A stretch of DNA of 24,930 bases from Magnetococcales bacterium (GCA_015232795.1 JADFYX010000007.1:1-24930), one strand, 5' to 3'. Positions 15,318 through 24,474 are shown, counted from the first letter of the stretch. Program-made: numbers and translations. The notes: generated from the sequence alone by a model not told the origin.

Positions 15318-16658
15318 ATGCAAACTGCTCGTCGTTTTTTTCTACCCCTGTTGGTCATAATAATTTCTGCTGCTGTGGGAATAACACTGCTTAAAACTGG
15401 GCCAGAACCAAAGCTTAAGGAATCTAGTCCAGCCAAAATTACAGTTACAACCATAACTGCAAAACCTACATCTTTTACTGTTTGGATATCTTCTCAAGGG
15501 TTGATTGCCCCATATCTCCGCAGTGCAGTTACCTCCGAGGCAGCGGGCCGTTTAGTGGAGGTTGACCCTAAATTTATCCAAGGAGCATTTTTTGCAAAAG
15601 GCGATCTTCTCGCCCGTATTGATCCTGAATCCTACCGCCTGTTTGCTCTCAACCTTGAAGCCTCTATTAATGTAGTAACTGCCCGTTTAGAAGAGCTAGA
15701 AACTTCCAGAGTCAATAAAGAAAAACAGCTAGAAATCGAAAATCAACTCCTTAACCTAGCCGAACGGCAGTTTAAAAGGTTGAGTATTCTTAAAAAGGCA
15801 GGAACAGTAACCGAAAGTGCTGTTGAGCAAGGAGAAAGAGAGCTTCTCTCCCGGCGTTCTGCTGTATTAAACTTAAAAAATGGCTTGGACCTTATCCCTG
15901 CCCAACGCCATAACCTTGAGGCAGAACTAGAGCTTAAACAAGCCCAACGAGACACAGCTCTTTTGGATCTCAAACGCACTGAAATTATCGCCCCGTTTAC
16001 CGGGCGTGTTGTTAAAAAACAGGCTGATCTTGGACAGTTTGTTGGCAAAGGTCAGACCCTAGGAGAAATTTATGCTACCGCAGAGTGGGAGGTCAGATTA
16101 CCAATAAGTAGCCAGGATCTTTCTCTATTAGATCTTTCTGCTTTAAAAAAAGATAATGAAGGTAGTGGTTATGGCCCAAAAGTAAAACTAACCACTTCCG
16201 GACAAGGAGCTAGCAACCAGCAGTGGAGTGGAGATATCGTCCGCATGGAATCTGTTGTGGACTCCCATACCAGACAGGTTATTCTTGTAGCGAGGATAAA
16301 TTCATCTGAGCAAGGTGCAAAATACAAGCAAAATATTCTCGATGGTCTTTTTGTCGAGGCAGCAATAGAGGGGCGTACAGTGGATAATGTGTTCGTTCTA
16401 CCCCGTCATACCGCTGGCCCAGGAGACCGGGTTATGTTGATTGATGCTGAGAACCATCTTGAGCGACGTAAAGTTGATATTATCTTTAGAAATGCAGAAT
16501 CTGTGGTAATAAATGGCGGGTTAAAAGCTTTGGAAAGAATATCACTAACTCCCCTTCCCTACACCCCTGATGGCGCACTGATCACTGTTCAACAAGACAA
16601 ACAAAAAGCCCCACACCCTTTAAAACCCCAACAGCAAATAGACAAAGGGGATAATTAA
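15318..16658 (+). CDS. RND efflux periplasmic adaptor (membrane fusion protein)
   Basis: 446 residues. A short N-terminal membrane anchor spans about residues 7-25 (FFLPLLVIIISAAVGITLL). Then come a beta/lipoyl half-domain (SEAAGRLVEVDPKFIQGAFFAKGDLLARIDPESY), a long coiled-coil hairpin, the second lipoyl half (IIAPFTGRVVKKQADLGQFVGKGQTLG) and beta-barrel and membrane-proximal domains. It links the inner-membrane permease to an outer-membrane channel. No lipobox Cys, so it is held by the anchor. The ATG at 15318 follows AAGG. The stop is one base before the permease start, so the pair is translated together. No TolC-type gene or local regulator is present. Confidence 0.92.
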   Translation: MQTARRFFLPLLVIIISAAVGITLLKTGPEPKLKESSPAKITVTTITAKPTSFTVWISSQGLIAPYLRSAVTSEAAGRLVEVDPKFIQGAFFAKGDLLARIDPESYRLFALNLEASINVVTARLEELETSRVNKEKQLEIENQLLNLAERQFKRLSILKKAGTVTESAVEQGERELLSRRSAVLNLKNGLDLIPAQRHNLEAELELKQAQRDTALLDLKRTEIIAPFTGRVVKKQADLGQFVGKGQTLGEIYATAEWEVRLPISSQDLSLLDLSALKKDNEGSGYGPKVKLTTSGQGASNQQWSGDIVRMESVVDSHTRQVILVARINSSEQGAKYKQNILDGLFVEAAIEGRTVDNVFVLPRHTAGPGDRVMLIDAENHLERRKVDIIFRNAESVVINGGLKALERISLTPLPYTPDGALITVQQDKQKAPHPLKPQQQIDKGDN

Positions 16659-16659
16659 T

Positions 16660-19600
16660 ATGCAGGGCATGATCGATTGGTTTGCCCGCAATGGTGTGGC
16701 TGCCAACTTAATGATGATCACAATTTTGGTTCTAGGTAGTTGGTCCATGAGCCAGAGAATTCCCCTTGAGGTTTTTCCTGAATTTGAACCAGATATTGTA
16801 AATATAACAGTTGCATACCGTGGTGCATCCCCAGAGGAGGTAGAGGAAGCTGCTGTAATTCGAATTGAGGAGGCCATATCAAGCTTAAGTGGAATTGAAT
16901 CTATCACATCTTCTGCATTTGAAGGTCAGGGTTTGGTACAAGTAGAAGTACAAAAAGGCCGTAGTCCACGAGATATCTCCGATGACATTAAAAACAAGGT
17001 AGATGCTATCTCCTCTTTTCCTGATGAAGTTGAATCTCCTATTGTCAGCGTGCAAGAGTTCCGCCGGGAAGTTATAAGTGTTGTTGTGGCAGCAGACATT
17101 CCTGAGGAGTCTTTAAAAAAACTTGGAGAACGCGTGCGGGATGATATTGTCAACCTGCCGGAAGTAACCCAAGTAGAGTTGATGGGTGTGCGTCCTTTTG
17201 AAATTTCAATAGAGATAAACGATATTATTTTAGAGCAGTTTAACTTGACCTTTGCCCAAGTAGTTGCGGCAATACAACGCCACTCTGCCGATTTACCCGC
17301 TGGTTCCTTAAAAACATTGGATGGAGAGATTACGCTACGGACAAAAGCACAGGCCTATCGAGGTGATGATTTTGCCCGTATTCCCATTCTCACTAAACCC
17401 GATGGCAGTCTTCTCACTTTAGGAGAGATAGCGGTTATTCGTGATGGATTTGAGGAGGAATCTCTATTTTCGCGTTTTAATGGCAACCCTGCTGTACTTA
17501 TCGAGGTCTACCGTACCGGGCAACAGAACGCCATGGATATTGGGGCAGCGGTTCGTGATTATGTTAGCCGGAGTAAAAGCCTTTTTCCTGCTGGGGTTTA
17601 TGTGGACTATTGGCGTGATCGATCCCGTATTGTCCGGTTGAGATTGGAGACTCTCTTGACCAGCGCGTGGCAAGGGGGAATATTGGTGTTTCTCTGTTTG
17701 ACCCTGTTTTTGCGCCTACGTGTGGCTATATGGGTCTGTGTCGGTATACCCATAAGCTTTATGGGGGCACTCATGATAATGCCAGAGTTGGGAGTAACCA
17801 TAAACATAGTCACCCTTTTTGCCTTCATACTCGTGCTTGGAATTGTCGTTGATGATGCCATTATCACTGGTGAAAATATATATCGTCGTATTAAAGATGG
17901 AAAAGATGGGTTGGAATCAGCCATTATTGGTGCTCAAGAGGTCTCTGTACCTGTAACTTTTGGTCTTTTAACCACTGTTGCCGCCTTTCTACCCCTCATG
18001 TTTATGGAAGGGCGACGAGGGCCGATTTTTGCCCAGATTCCCCTGGTGGTAATTCCAGTTTTACTTTTTTCCTGGGCTGAATCCAAACTGATTCTTCCTA
18101 CCCACCTCTCACACATTAAATCAAAAATTGTGGATCATCCCGGACCGTTCCAGCGTTTTCAGATGGCGTTTGCCGATGGGCTTGAGAGGGGTATTAACAG
18201 ATATTACCAACCTTTTTTAGAGTGGACCCTGTCGCGACGTTATCTTACCTTCGCGCTTTTTGCTGGTTTCTCCTTTATTGTATTGGCTTTTGTAGCTAGT
18301 GGTCGTTACGGCTTTACATTTTTTCCACGGGTGCAGAGTGAAACAGCACGAGCTACCTTAGCTATGCAGACTGGAACATCGGTAGAACGCACAGAGAACC
18401 ATGCTAATCGTATGGAACAATATGCCCTTAAATTACAAGAAAAATATCGCGACCCTAACACGGGAGAGTCGGTAATTCACAATGTTCTAACCAGTATTGG
18501 TTGGAATGCTGGACGATCATCCGCCAGAGGAGGAAATCCAGAGCTAGCCCAAATAAGCTTGGAACTAGTGCCACCTGAAGAGCGTACAGTGGATGTATCA
18601 ACCTCTCAATTGGTTAGGGAGTGGCGCAGTGGTATAGGTAATATTCCAGGAGCTAAAGAGCTTAATTTTAAGGCTGAGATAGGTCATGGTGGTGCACCGA
18701 TAAACGTTCAATTAATGGGACAGGATTTTGAGCAGTTAAACCAAGTTGCAAAAAAAATCAGCAGTCAGCTAGGCGAATATGATGGGGTGTTTGATATCCA
18801 AGATAGCTTTGAGAAGGGCAAACCGGAAATCACCCTCACCATACGCAAAGAGGCTGAACTTTTAGGGCTTTCGGCGACCGATTTGGGCAGACAGGTTCGT
18901 CAAGCTTTTTTTGGTGCAGAGGCCCAACGTCTGCAAAGGGGGCGTGATGATGTAAGGGTAATGATACGCCTGCCCTTGGATGATAGAAAAAACCTTGCTG
19001 CCTTAGAGTCATTACGCATTAGAACCCCAGAAGGTTATCCTGTTCCTATTAAAACAGTTGCCAATTTAAAGCTTGATCAAGGGTTTTCCACCATCCGCCG
19101 GGTAGATCGTAACCGGGCGGTAAACGTAACCGCCGACATTGAAAAAAGTCGGGTAAATATCAATACCATCTCAAGTGATCTGAAGGTTTTTCTTGATGAA
19201 TTGATCATAAACCATCCAGGTGTAAGATATACTTTTGAAGGAGAATTAAAAGAGCAAAGTGAATCTTTTGGCAGCCTTCGCATGGGGGTTCTGTTTGTCA
19301 TGTTTTGTATATATGGGCTATTGGCAATCCCCTTACGCTCTTATGTAAAACCTCTTTTGGTGATGCTGGTAATCCCGTTTAGTATAGTTGGTGCAGTGTT
19401 GGGACATGTTTTAGTGGGTATGAACTTAAGCCTGTTGAGCATTATGGGAATGCTCGCTTTGGCTGGGGTTGTTGTAAACGATAGCTTGGTACTTGTGGAC
19501 TGGATCAACCGCCGTTTAAAAGAGGGGCTTACACCTTTTGAGGCGGCACACACAGCGGGAGCTGCCAGGTTTCGCCCTATTTTATTAACATCACTAACCA

Positions 19601-19785
19601 CCTTCTTTGGTTTAACCCCCCTACTCCTAGAAAAAAGTACCCAGGCGCAGTTTCTAATCCCCATGGCAGTATCATTGGGGTTTGGCATTCTTTACGCCAC
19701 ACTATTAAGCCTTGTGCTGGTTCCGGCAGGATTTTTAATTTTAGAGGACATAAAAAGAGCTGTGGCAAAACTAACAAGGGGATAG
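16660..19785 (+). CDS. RND efflux permease (AcrB-like superfamily)
   Basis: 1041 residues, the normal length for RND pumps. TM1 lies near residues 12-30. A large periplasmic loop with FPEFEPDIVNITVAYRGASPEEVE follows, then TM2-6 with the proton-relay pair D398-D399 in LGIVVDDAI. A second loop and TM7-12 come next, with GVVVNDSLVLVDWINRR in the TM10 region. These features mark a proton-driven trimeric pump in the inner membrane. The motifs fit the HAE/uncharacterised RND branch rather than the CzcA metal branch, but the substrate cannot be told. A GGGG ribosome binding site lies in the end of the adaptor gene. It probably uses an outer-membrane channel encoded elsewhere. Confidence 0.95.
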   Translation: MQGMIDWFARNGVAANLMMITILVLGSWSMSQRIPLEVFPEFEPDIVNITVAYRGASPEEVEEAAVIRIEEAISSLSGIESITSSAFEGQGLVQVEVQKGRSPRDISDDIKNKVDAISSFPDEVESPIVSVQEFRREVISVVVAADIPEESLKKLGERVRDDIVNLPEVTQVELMGVRPFEISIEINDIILEQFNLTFAQVVAAIQRHSADLPAGSLKTLDGEITLRTKAQAYRGDDFARIPILTKPDGSLLTLGEIAVIRDGFEEESLFSRFNGNPAVLIEVYRTGQQNAMDIGAAVRDYVSRSKSLFPAGVYVDYWRDRSRIVRLRLETLLTSAWQGGILVFLCLTLFLRLRVAIWVCVGIPISFMGALMIMPELGVTINIVTLFAFILVLGIVVDDAIITGENIYRRIKDGKDGLESAIIGAQEVSVPVTFGLLTTVAAFLPLMFMEGRRGPIFAQIPLVVIPVLLFSWAESKLILPTHLSHIKSKIVDHPGPFQRFQMAFADGLERGINRYYQPFLEWTLSRRYLTFALFAGFSFIVLAFVASGRYGFTFFPRVQSETARATLAMQTGTSVERTENHANRMEQYALKLQEKYRDPNTGESVIHNVLTSIGWNAGRSSARGGNPELAQISLELVPPEERTVDVSTSQLVREWRSGIGNIPGAKELNFKAEIGHGGAPINVQLMGQDFEQLNQVAKKISSQLGEYDGVFDIQDSFEKGKPEITLTIRKEAELLGLSATDLGRQVRQAFFGAEAQRLQRGRDDVRVMIRLPLDDRKNLAALESLRIRTPEGYPVPIKTVANLKLDQGFSTIRRVDRNRAVNVTADIEKSRVNINTISSDLKVFLDELIINHPGVRYTFEGELKEQSESFGSLRMGVLFVMFCIYGLLAIPLRSYVKPLLVMLVIPFSIVGAVLGHVLVGMNLSLLSIMGMLALAGVVVNDSLVLVDWINRRLKEGLTPFEAAHTAGAARFRPILLTSLTTFFGLTPLLLEKSTQAQFLIPMAVSLGFGILYATLLSLVLVPAGFLILEDIKRAVAKLTRG

Positions 19786-19848
19786 TTGGTGAGACTATTG
19801 GTAAAAAACCTTATATAAGTAATTTTTATCAACATAAACTCACATTAT

Positions 19849-20151
19849 TTATTTAAATAGTTGAAACTTAACAGCACTGTTTATGGCGTTATGGTTACAT
19901 CTTGTAACTGAAATTCTTGATCTATCAGCACCTACACAACCACTTAAAAGCATTAAAAGTTCTAAAGATGCCAAGCCAAAGCTTTCAACATCTTTTAAAT
20001 TAATAAGAAATTTTCTATTCTGTTCATAACGAGAGAAAACGTAAATAAATTCTCTAATTACAGTTGAATCTAATCTCTGCCCTACTGTAATAACCGCTTC
20101 ACCTGTATTTTGATCTTCATAAACATTAAGGCTCATATTATCTTGCATCAT
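19849..20151 (-). CDS. STAS domain protein (anti-anti-sigma-like)
   Basis: 100 residues, a single STAS fold: a first strand YEDQNTGEAVITVG, the helix after LDSTVIREFIYVFSRY, the strand FLINLKDVESFGLASLELLMLL and a final ISVTRCN strand. STAS proteins bind serine kinases/anti-sigma factors or act in signalling complexes. The usual D-S-S-G phosphorylation site reads ESFGLAS here, so regulation by serine phosphorylation is doubtful. There are two adjacent ATG codons (20151 and 20148), and a GGG-AGAAG stretch lies upstream. The gene stands alone between the RND permease, which converges on it, and the PilZ gene upstream. No partner kinase or phosphatase is in the window. Confidence 0.72.
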   Translation of the reverse strand: MMQDNMSLNVYEDQNTGEAVITVGQRLDSTVIREFIYVFSRYEQNRKFLINLKDVESFGLASLELLMLLSGCVGADRSRISVTRCNHNAINSAVKFQLFK

Positions 20152-20484
20152 GACTTCTACCCAATAAATATCTGCATATTTTTAGTGATTTTTTTACTTC
20201 TCTAACTTTCACTAACTGCTGAATATGTGCCAAAACAGCTAAACAGTTAATATCTATTGGGTTAATGCAATTTTTACGGGGAATATCTATTAAAACAGAG
20301 GGGTTTTAACTAGTGAATAAAGCAAATATTTCCTACAATGCGCAAAATATTCCTTTGAAGAGCTGATAATAGTCATTTATAGAACAATTGGATATTCCTC
20401 ATGAGTATAACTAAATCATTTGAGTCATTTGTTGTTGAGCAGTTCAGCCATGTGGGTTGTATATCTTTGCAATATCTATCAATT
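20152..20484. other. spacer between the STAS and PilZ genes
   Basis: 333 bases. It holds a 10-bp direct repeat, AATATCTATT at 20249-20258 and 20282-20291, spaced 33 bases start to start, close to three helical turns. A 48-codon plus-strand frame from 20401 lacks a ribosome binding site and runs into the PilZ gene. The STAS promoter should lie in this stretch. Confidence 0.45.
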
Positions 20485-21216
20485 TTATTTTGTAAACCTC
20501 GATCGTACCAAACGGTCAATCGCTATATCTGTAGCTGGGGATAAATTATAAAACTGCAAACCATAATAGTCCGCACACTTATCGGTCTTCTGGTCTTGCC
20601 TCATAATTACACAACGGCGAATAATACCTGATGCAATAATAGGTTTCCCCTTTAAAAGATCGCCTCCAATAGATATTGAGACTACATCACCACCTTTAAA
20701 GGGTGAGCTAAGGGATGGACAAGAGAATGACAGGCCGCCAGTGGAGAGGTCTTCAATTACACCTGATACTTTTTGTCTACCTTTCATCATTACCGTAACA
20801 ATTAGATCAGTCTTATTCAAGACAATGACCCGACTCTCTTCTCGGCGACGAATTTTCTGGGTGGGCTGTAACTGTTCAGGTAGCGTGCATTGTAAAAGGT
20901 TGTTTCCATTGACGGCGAGTACTTTTAAAAAAGTAATACTCCCTTGATATATCTGATTCTTATAGACAAATGAAATATTTACCGCAGCAGTATCACGGCA
21001 AGCCCGTATTTTCATGTTGCCTTGGGCAGGTTCCAGAGGAGCAAAAAAAAGAGAGTCCTTATTATCACCAATTTTTAACAACCGGGTCCTGTAGTTTTGC
21101 TCTTTCCCCTGCAAAGAAAGATTGATAAAAATCCTGCCACTTTGGACTGCTTCCAATAGCTGTAGTATTGTTTCTTCTTCTGAAATAATAGATCTACTGT
21201 TAGCTTTAATATTCAC
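20485..21216 (-). CDS. PilZ domain c-di-GMP receptor with YcgR-like N-terminal region
   Basis: 243 residues. The N-terminal half (about 1-120) resembles the beta-rich YcgR/PilZN region. The C-terminal PilZ domain has both c-di-GMP binding motifs: RRREESR at 123-129 (R125 and R129 as RxxxR) and DLSTGG at 156-161 (D/NxSxxG). Proteins of this layout bind c-di-GMP and act as effectors, for example as flagellar brakes. This agrees with the HD-GYP phosphodiesterase in the same window, although the genes are far apart. The start is a GTG at 21216 with GGGA upstream. No flagellar genes are nearby, so the target is unknown. Confidence 0.87.
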   Translation of the reverse strand: MNIKANSRSIISEEETILQLLEAVQSGRIFINLSLQGKEQNYRTRLLKIGDNKDSLFFAPLEPAQGNMKIRACRDTAAVNISFVYKNQIYQGSITFLKVLAVNGNNLLQCTLPEQLQPTQKIRRREESRVIVLNKTDLIVTVMMKGRQKVSGVIEDLSTGGLSFSCPSLSSPFKGGDVVSISIGGDLLKGKPIIASGIIRRCVIMRQDQKTDKCADYYGLQFYNLSPATDIAIDRLVRSRFTK

Positions 21217-21314
21217 AAGATTTTTCCCAAAATACCAATAACACCAATAAAGAAACTACTTTTATTTTAACAAAAATCCTTCAGAGTTAATAATAAATTC
21301 AGTAGCCATCACCG

Positions 21315-21485
21315 TTAATTATCAAATTTTCTCATTTTATCCAAGAACTCAGCTTCTGTAGAAATGGCTCTGAAGTATGTTAAAAGCATAGTGTCTTTAA
21401 AATGTCCGTTTGGGGAGAGTTTAATACCGAACAGTATAATCTTGTAAGCAAATACCGCACGAAGATCAAGTAATGCATCTTTCAT
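21315..21485 (-). CDS. small protein of unknown function downstream of mgtE
   Basis: 56 residues, MKDALLDLRAVFAYKIILFG at the start, no recognised domain, mixed hydrophobic and charged with no clear membrane span. I start it at the ATG at 21485, which has AAAGG about eight bases upstream. An in-frame ATG at 21503 directly abuts the mgtE TGA and would add six residues by coupled translation. The tight link to mgtE and the good ribosome binding site argue for a real gene co-transcribed with it. A link to Mg2+ transport is only implied by position. Confidence 0.5.
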   Translation of the reverse strand: MKDALLDLRAVFAYKIILFGIKLSPNGHFKDTMLLTYFRAISTEAEFLDKMRKFDN

Positions 21486-21503
21486 GTTAGTTACCTTTTG
21501 CAT

Positions 21504-22889
21504 TCAAGTTAACAATGGCATCATCAATGTTGCAAGACTCAACACAAGAAAAAATCCTGCCATATCAGTGACTGTAGTTAGTAATGGCCCTGATGCAACC
21601 GCAGGATCAACACCAAAACGCTTAAGCAAAAGTGGTACGGTTCCTCCTATGGAGACAGCAATAACTGTATTTATGGCAAGGGCCAGACCGATCACTAAAC
21701 CTAGATAGGGGTTGCCTTTCCAGCCCCAAGCTACTAAGCCAATTAAAATACCCAAAACAGTACCGTTAATGACCCCCACCATCACCTCTTTAAACCAGAC
21801 ATGGGCCATATCTATTGGCTTAAGAATTCCTAGGGACAATTCTCGCATACTGACAGCAACGGCCTGATTGCCTGAGCAACCACTCATATCAGAAACCATT
21901 GGCAAAAATACGGCGATAGCGATGACCGCAGTTAGGGTCTCTTCATAAGAGGAAATAACGCTGGCAGCAATAATGTTAAGAACAATATTGGCACTGAGCC
22001 AGGAGAGTCGCCTCCGTGAGCGAAGCAAAAGTGGCATTGAGCGAAGTTCATCTTCTAACACACCACTACTTTTTAAAGAATCTAGCTCTACTCCTTCATG
22101 GATAGCTTTCTCCACATCTGCTCTGGAAATAATACCCAGTAAGATACCTTGCTCATCCACCACAGGTAGATTGAAGAAGCTATTTTCAGTAAATAAACGA
22201 TTTAACTCATCCAGTGTGGTTTCAACCTGCACTGAAACTGGTTTAATTATAATGTCGGTAACCAGACTGGCTCTTTTTTCCTGCAACATGTGCAGAATTG
22301 ATAATACACCCAACAAACGATTGTTCTCATCAACCACATACGGATAAAATTGCCCACGATAATGATCGAGTTCATCCTCCTCAGATCCAAGACGACGTAA
22401 AACCCCACCAACCGTCTCAGAGCTTTTAACTGTAAAAGATTTTGTGGACATTAGGTCCCCGGCAGAACCTTTTGCATAAGAACTTATCTGCCGGACAATT
22501 TCAACTTGTTCAAGGTTGGTCATCTGATTGTAAATCAGATCAGCCTCTTTATCTCCAAGTTCAGACATAATATCTGCTTGGTTCTCTACTGATAGCTCTT
22601 CAAGGATTGTCGCAGCATCTTCGGGCTGTAGGCTGGACATCAAATCTGCCGCTAAATTATTTGGCATATCTACAATAATCTCGGCTGCACTTGCTGGTTC
22701 AGCCAGAGTCAGTATTATTTCTCTTTCTTTTGCGTCCAACTGCAGCATTCCACGCATTGTCTCAGCGTTGGACATTCCTTCTATTGCCGATTCTACTGAC
22801 TCGGTCTGATTCTGAGAAATAGCATCACGTAACTCCTCCCAAGGACGCTCATGGGATATTATTTCTTGATTCATGCCATTATCAATCAT
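21504..22889 (-). CDS. mgtE: MgtE magnesium transporter
   Basis: 461 residues, standard for MgtE. The cytosolic MgtE N-domain (superhelical, with EPASAAEIIVDMPNNLAADLM and LQPEDAATILEEL repeats) is followed by a CBS pair (AGDLMSTKSFTVKSS; VTDIIIKPVSVQVE), the plug helix and five membrane helices. Family signatures include DMSGCSGNQAVAVSMREL in the second half and DPAVASGPLLTTVTDMAGF in the last helix, which holds the selectivity Asp. Mg2+ enters through the dimer pore, and binding of Mg2+ to the N and CBS domains closes it. The ATG at 22889 has AAGGA nine bases upstream. The leader carries two hairpins (annotated separately). Confidence 0.95.
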   Translation of the reverse strand: MIDNGMNQEIISHERPWEELRDAISQNQTESVESAIEGMSNAETMRGMLQLDAKEREIILTLAEPASAAEIIVDMPNNLAADLMSSLQPEDAATILEELSVENQADIMSELGDKEADLIYNQMTNLEQVEIVRQISSYAKGSAGDLMSTKSFTVKSSETVGGVLRRLGSEEDELDHYRGQFYPYVVDENNRLLGVLSILHMLQEKRASLVTDIIIKPVSVQVETTLDELNRLFTENSFFNLPVVDEQGILLGIISRADVEKAIHEGVELDSLKSSGVLEDELRSMPLLLRSRRRLSWLSANIVLNIIAASVISSYEETLTAVIAIAVFLPMVSDMSGCSGNQAVAVSMRELSLGILKPIDMAHVWFKEVMVGVINGTVLGILIGLVAWGWKGNPYLGLVIGLALAINTVIAVSIGGTVPLLLKRFGVDPAVASGPLLTTVTDMAGFFLVLSLATLMMPLLT

Positions 22890-23000
22890 TTGATCTAATC
22901 CTTTTTACTATTTGGGGGGATAGGTTCAAGCCTTTCCCTTAGAACCGTTGATTTTATTTTTTTTGCCACAACTCTTCTTTAAGCAGAAAGAGTTGCTGTT
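22890..23000 (-). promoter_or_regulatory. mgtE leader with two hairpins
   Basis: On the minus strand, hairpin 1 pairs CAACTCTT with AAGAGTTG (22969-22995, 8 bp). Hairpin 2 pairs GGTTC(T)AAG with CTTGAACC (22923-22946, 8 bp with one bulge). A C6 run at 22914-22919 and then AAGGA (22899-22903) precede the ATG. No known Mg2+ riboswitch (M-box) pattern is seen. It may be a regulated leader. Confidence 0.3.
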
Positions 23001-23122
23001 AGTATTGATTGTTATATTGTAACATAATGATATATTTGAAATATATTTTATATAGGTAGTTTTCTGGGTTGGAGAACTCTAATATTTTTAGAAACCATCA
23101 TTTTAAAACAACCCAACTGTGG

Positions 23123-24142
23123 CTATGCAACCTTCACTTGAAATGCTTCAGTTATCTCTACCAACCTTCTGGCCATAGCAATAAATGCTATGCTAGCTTC
23201 TGATTCTGGGTTTTCTAGAATAACGGGCACTCCATTATCGGCCCCCTGTGAGATTTCTCTAAGTAAAGGAAGGCGGGCCAGAACTTCAATATCCAATGTG
23301 GCTTCTTGACTCGTCACAAAAGGGTGGTTTTGATGGCCACAGGATTCACACAAATGCCAAGCCATATTCTCAACGATTCCCAGTACTGGTACTTCCTGTT
23401 TGTGAAAGAGGTCCAGGGCACGGCGCACATCTCCCAAGGCTACTTCTTGAGGAGTGGTGACTAGAACCACGCCAGCAGTACGAAGTTTGGAAGCCAGGGT
23501 CAGTTGCGCATCTCCCGTACCAGGAGGTAGGTCCACAATTAGAAAATCCAACTCGCCCCAGCAGGTCTGTTTGATAAATTGGACCAAGGTTCCACTGACA
23601 AGTTGCCCTCTCCAATCCAGAGCCTTACCCGGCGGGATAAGACTTCCAGCAGAAATAAAACTCACACCATGCCTTTGCAATGGCAGCAACTGTTCCCCAG
23701 GAAGAACCTCCGGACTTTCAAATTTGCCCATCATAGTTGGAATACTTGGCCCATAAATATCCGCATCCATTAAACCGACAGAAAAACCCAACTTCTCTAA
23801 GGCTATCGCTAAGTTGACCGATACTGTAGATTTTCCAACACCACCTTTGCCACTACCAACAAAAATTATATGTTTGACTCCGTCCACCCCTTCAACCCCA
23901 ACCTGAGCTCGATTGACTTCAAGTTCCACTTCACCATCAAATATCAAGCGTAAAGCTTCTATAGACTCCTTTTTGAAGGCCATAATCTGATCTTTGTCGT
24001 CCGTAATGAGATTAACAACGATCTTGGCTTTGCCCTCATTGATCTCAACAACCTTGAGCAGGTTTAAGGCGTTAATATTCCACTTTAATTTCGGCTCTAG
24101 AAGGTGGTCAAACAATGCAATAATACTTTTTTTCTCTTCCAT
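23123..24142 (-). CDS. apbC: Mrp/ApbC iron-sulfur cluster carrier P-loop ATPase
   Basis: 339 residues. A deviant Walker A, GSGKGGVGKST at 96-106, is followed by MDADIYGPSIPTMM, IVDLPPGTGDAQLT and the C-terminal CxxC (C265, C268 in LCESCGH). The CxxC binds a bridging [4Fe-4S] cluster in a homodimer for delivery to apo-proteins. The first ~85 residues match the MIP18/DUF59 domain often found on Mrp, but without its usual Cys. The GTG at 24151 has GGA touching it. The ATG at 24142 has GGAG at a good distance, so I start there. The unknown 102-residue gene ends 23 bases upstream, so the two are probably co-transcribed. Confidence 0.93.
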   Translation of the reverse strand: MEEKKSIIALFDHLLEPKLKWNINALNLLKVVEINEGKAKIVVNLITDDKDQIMAFKKESIEALRLIFDGEVELEVNRAQVGVEGVDGVKHIIFVGSGKGGVGKSTVSVNLAIALEKLGFSVGLMDADIYGPSIPTMMGKFESPEVLPGEQLLPLQRHGVSFISAGSLIPPGKALDWRGQLVSGTLVQFIKQTCWGELDFLIVDLPPGTGDAQLTLASKLRTAGVVLVTTPQEVALGDVRRALDLFHKQEVPVLGIVENMAWHLCESCGHQNHPFVTSQEATLDIEVLARLPLLREISQGADNGVPVILENPESEASIAFIAMARRLVEITEAFQVKVA

Positions 24143-24165
24143 ATGTTTCACTCCAAGACACTCTA

Positions 24166-24474
24166 CTAAAAAGGCTTGTAAAAATTGTTCACCTTATCAT
24201 CATTGGCTCGGACCCATTGATCCACCATAGTTGCCAAGCAGTCATGTAACACTGGATTAGTCCACATCAAGCGGTTGGTAGCGGTGATGGCATCATTTTC
24301 CTCGTCTACCACGATCAAACCACGCTCCCTAGCTTTTTCGAGCAATAGCCACATTTCAGGCCGCCTGTTTTTCACAAAATTAATAAACCCGCTTTCAAGA
24401 TTATTATATTGCACTGGCATACAATCAAATTTTGTACCTGTTGACTCCAGGTTTAGTAATTTTGTGTTTGGCAT
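24166..24474 (-). CDS. protein of unknown function upstream of mrp
   Basis: 102 residues, soluble, no signal peptide or membrane span. The N-terminus reads MPNTKLLNLESTGTKFDC, followed by a helical middle (FINFVKNRRPEMWLLLEKAR) and an acidic DEENDAITATN loop. Aromatic and charged residues are spread as in a folded domain. I do not recognise a family. The ATG at 24474 has AGGA about nine bases upstream, which supports a real gene. It immediately precedes mrp on the same strand, so a role in Fe-S cluster handling is possible but rests on position only. Confidence 0.7.
   Translation of the reverse strand: MPNTKLLNLESTGTKFDCMPVQYNNLESGFINFVKNRRPEMWLLLEKARERGLIVVDEENDAITATNRLMWTNPVLHDCLATMVDQWVRANDDKVNNFYKPF

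Noticed and set aside
15080..15394. 104-codon plus-strand frame before the RND adaptor
   Set aside because: Overlaps the adaptor's start in another frame, no ribosome binding site, Lys/Ile/Phe-rich as expected from AT-rich spacer.
20401..20547. 48-codon plus-strand frame running into the PilZ gene
   Set aside because: No ribosome binding site, overlaps the PilZ coding end on the other strand, no motif.
23234..23242. GCCGATAA on the minus strand, an exact sigma-28 -10 match
   Set aside because: Lies inside mrp, no -35 element at the right spacing and no gene start downstream.
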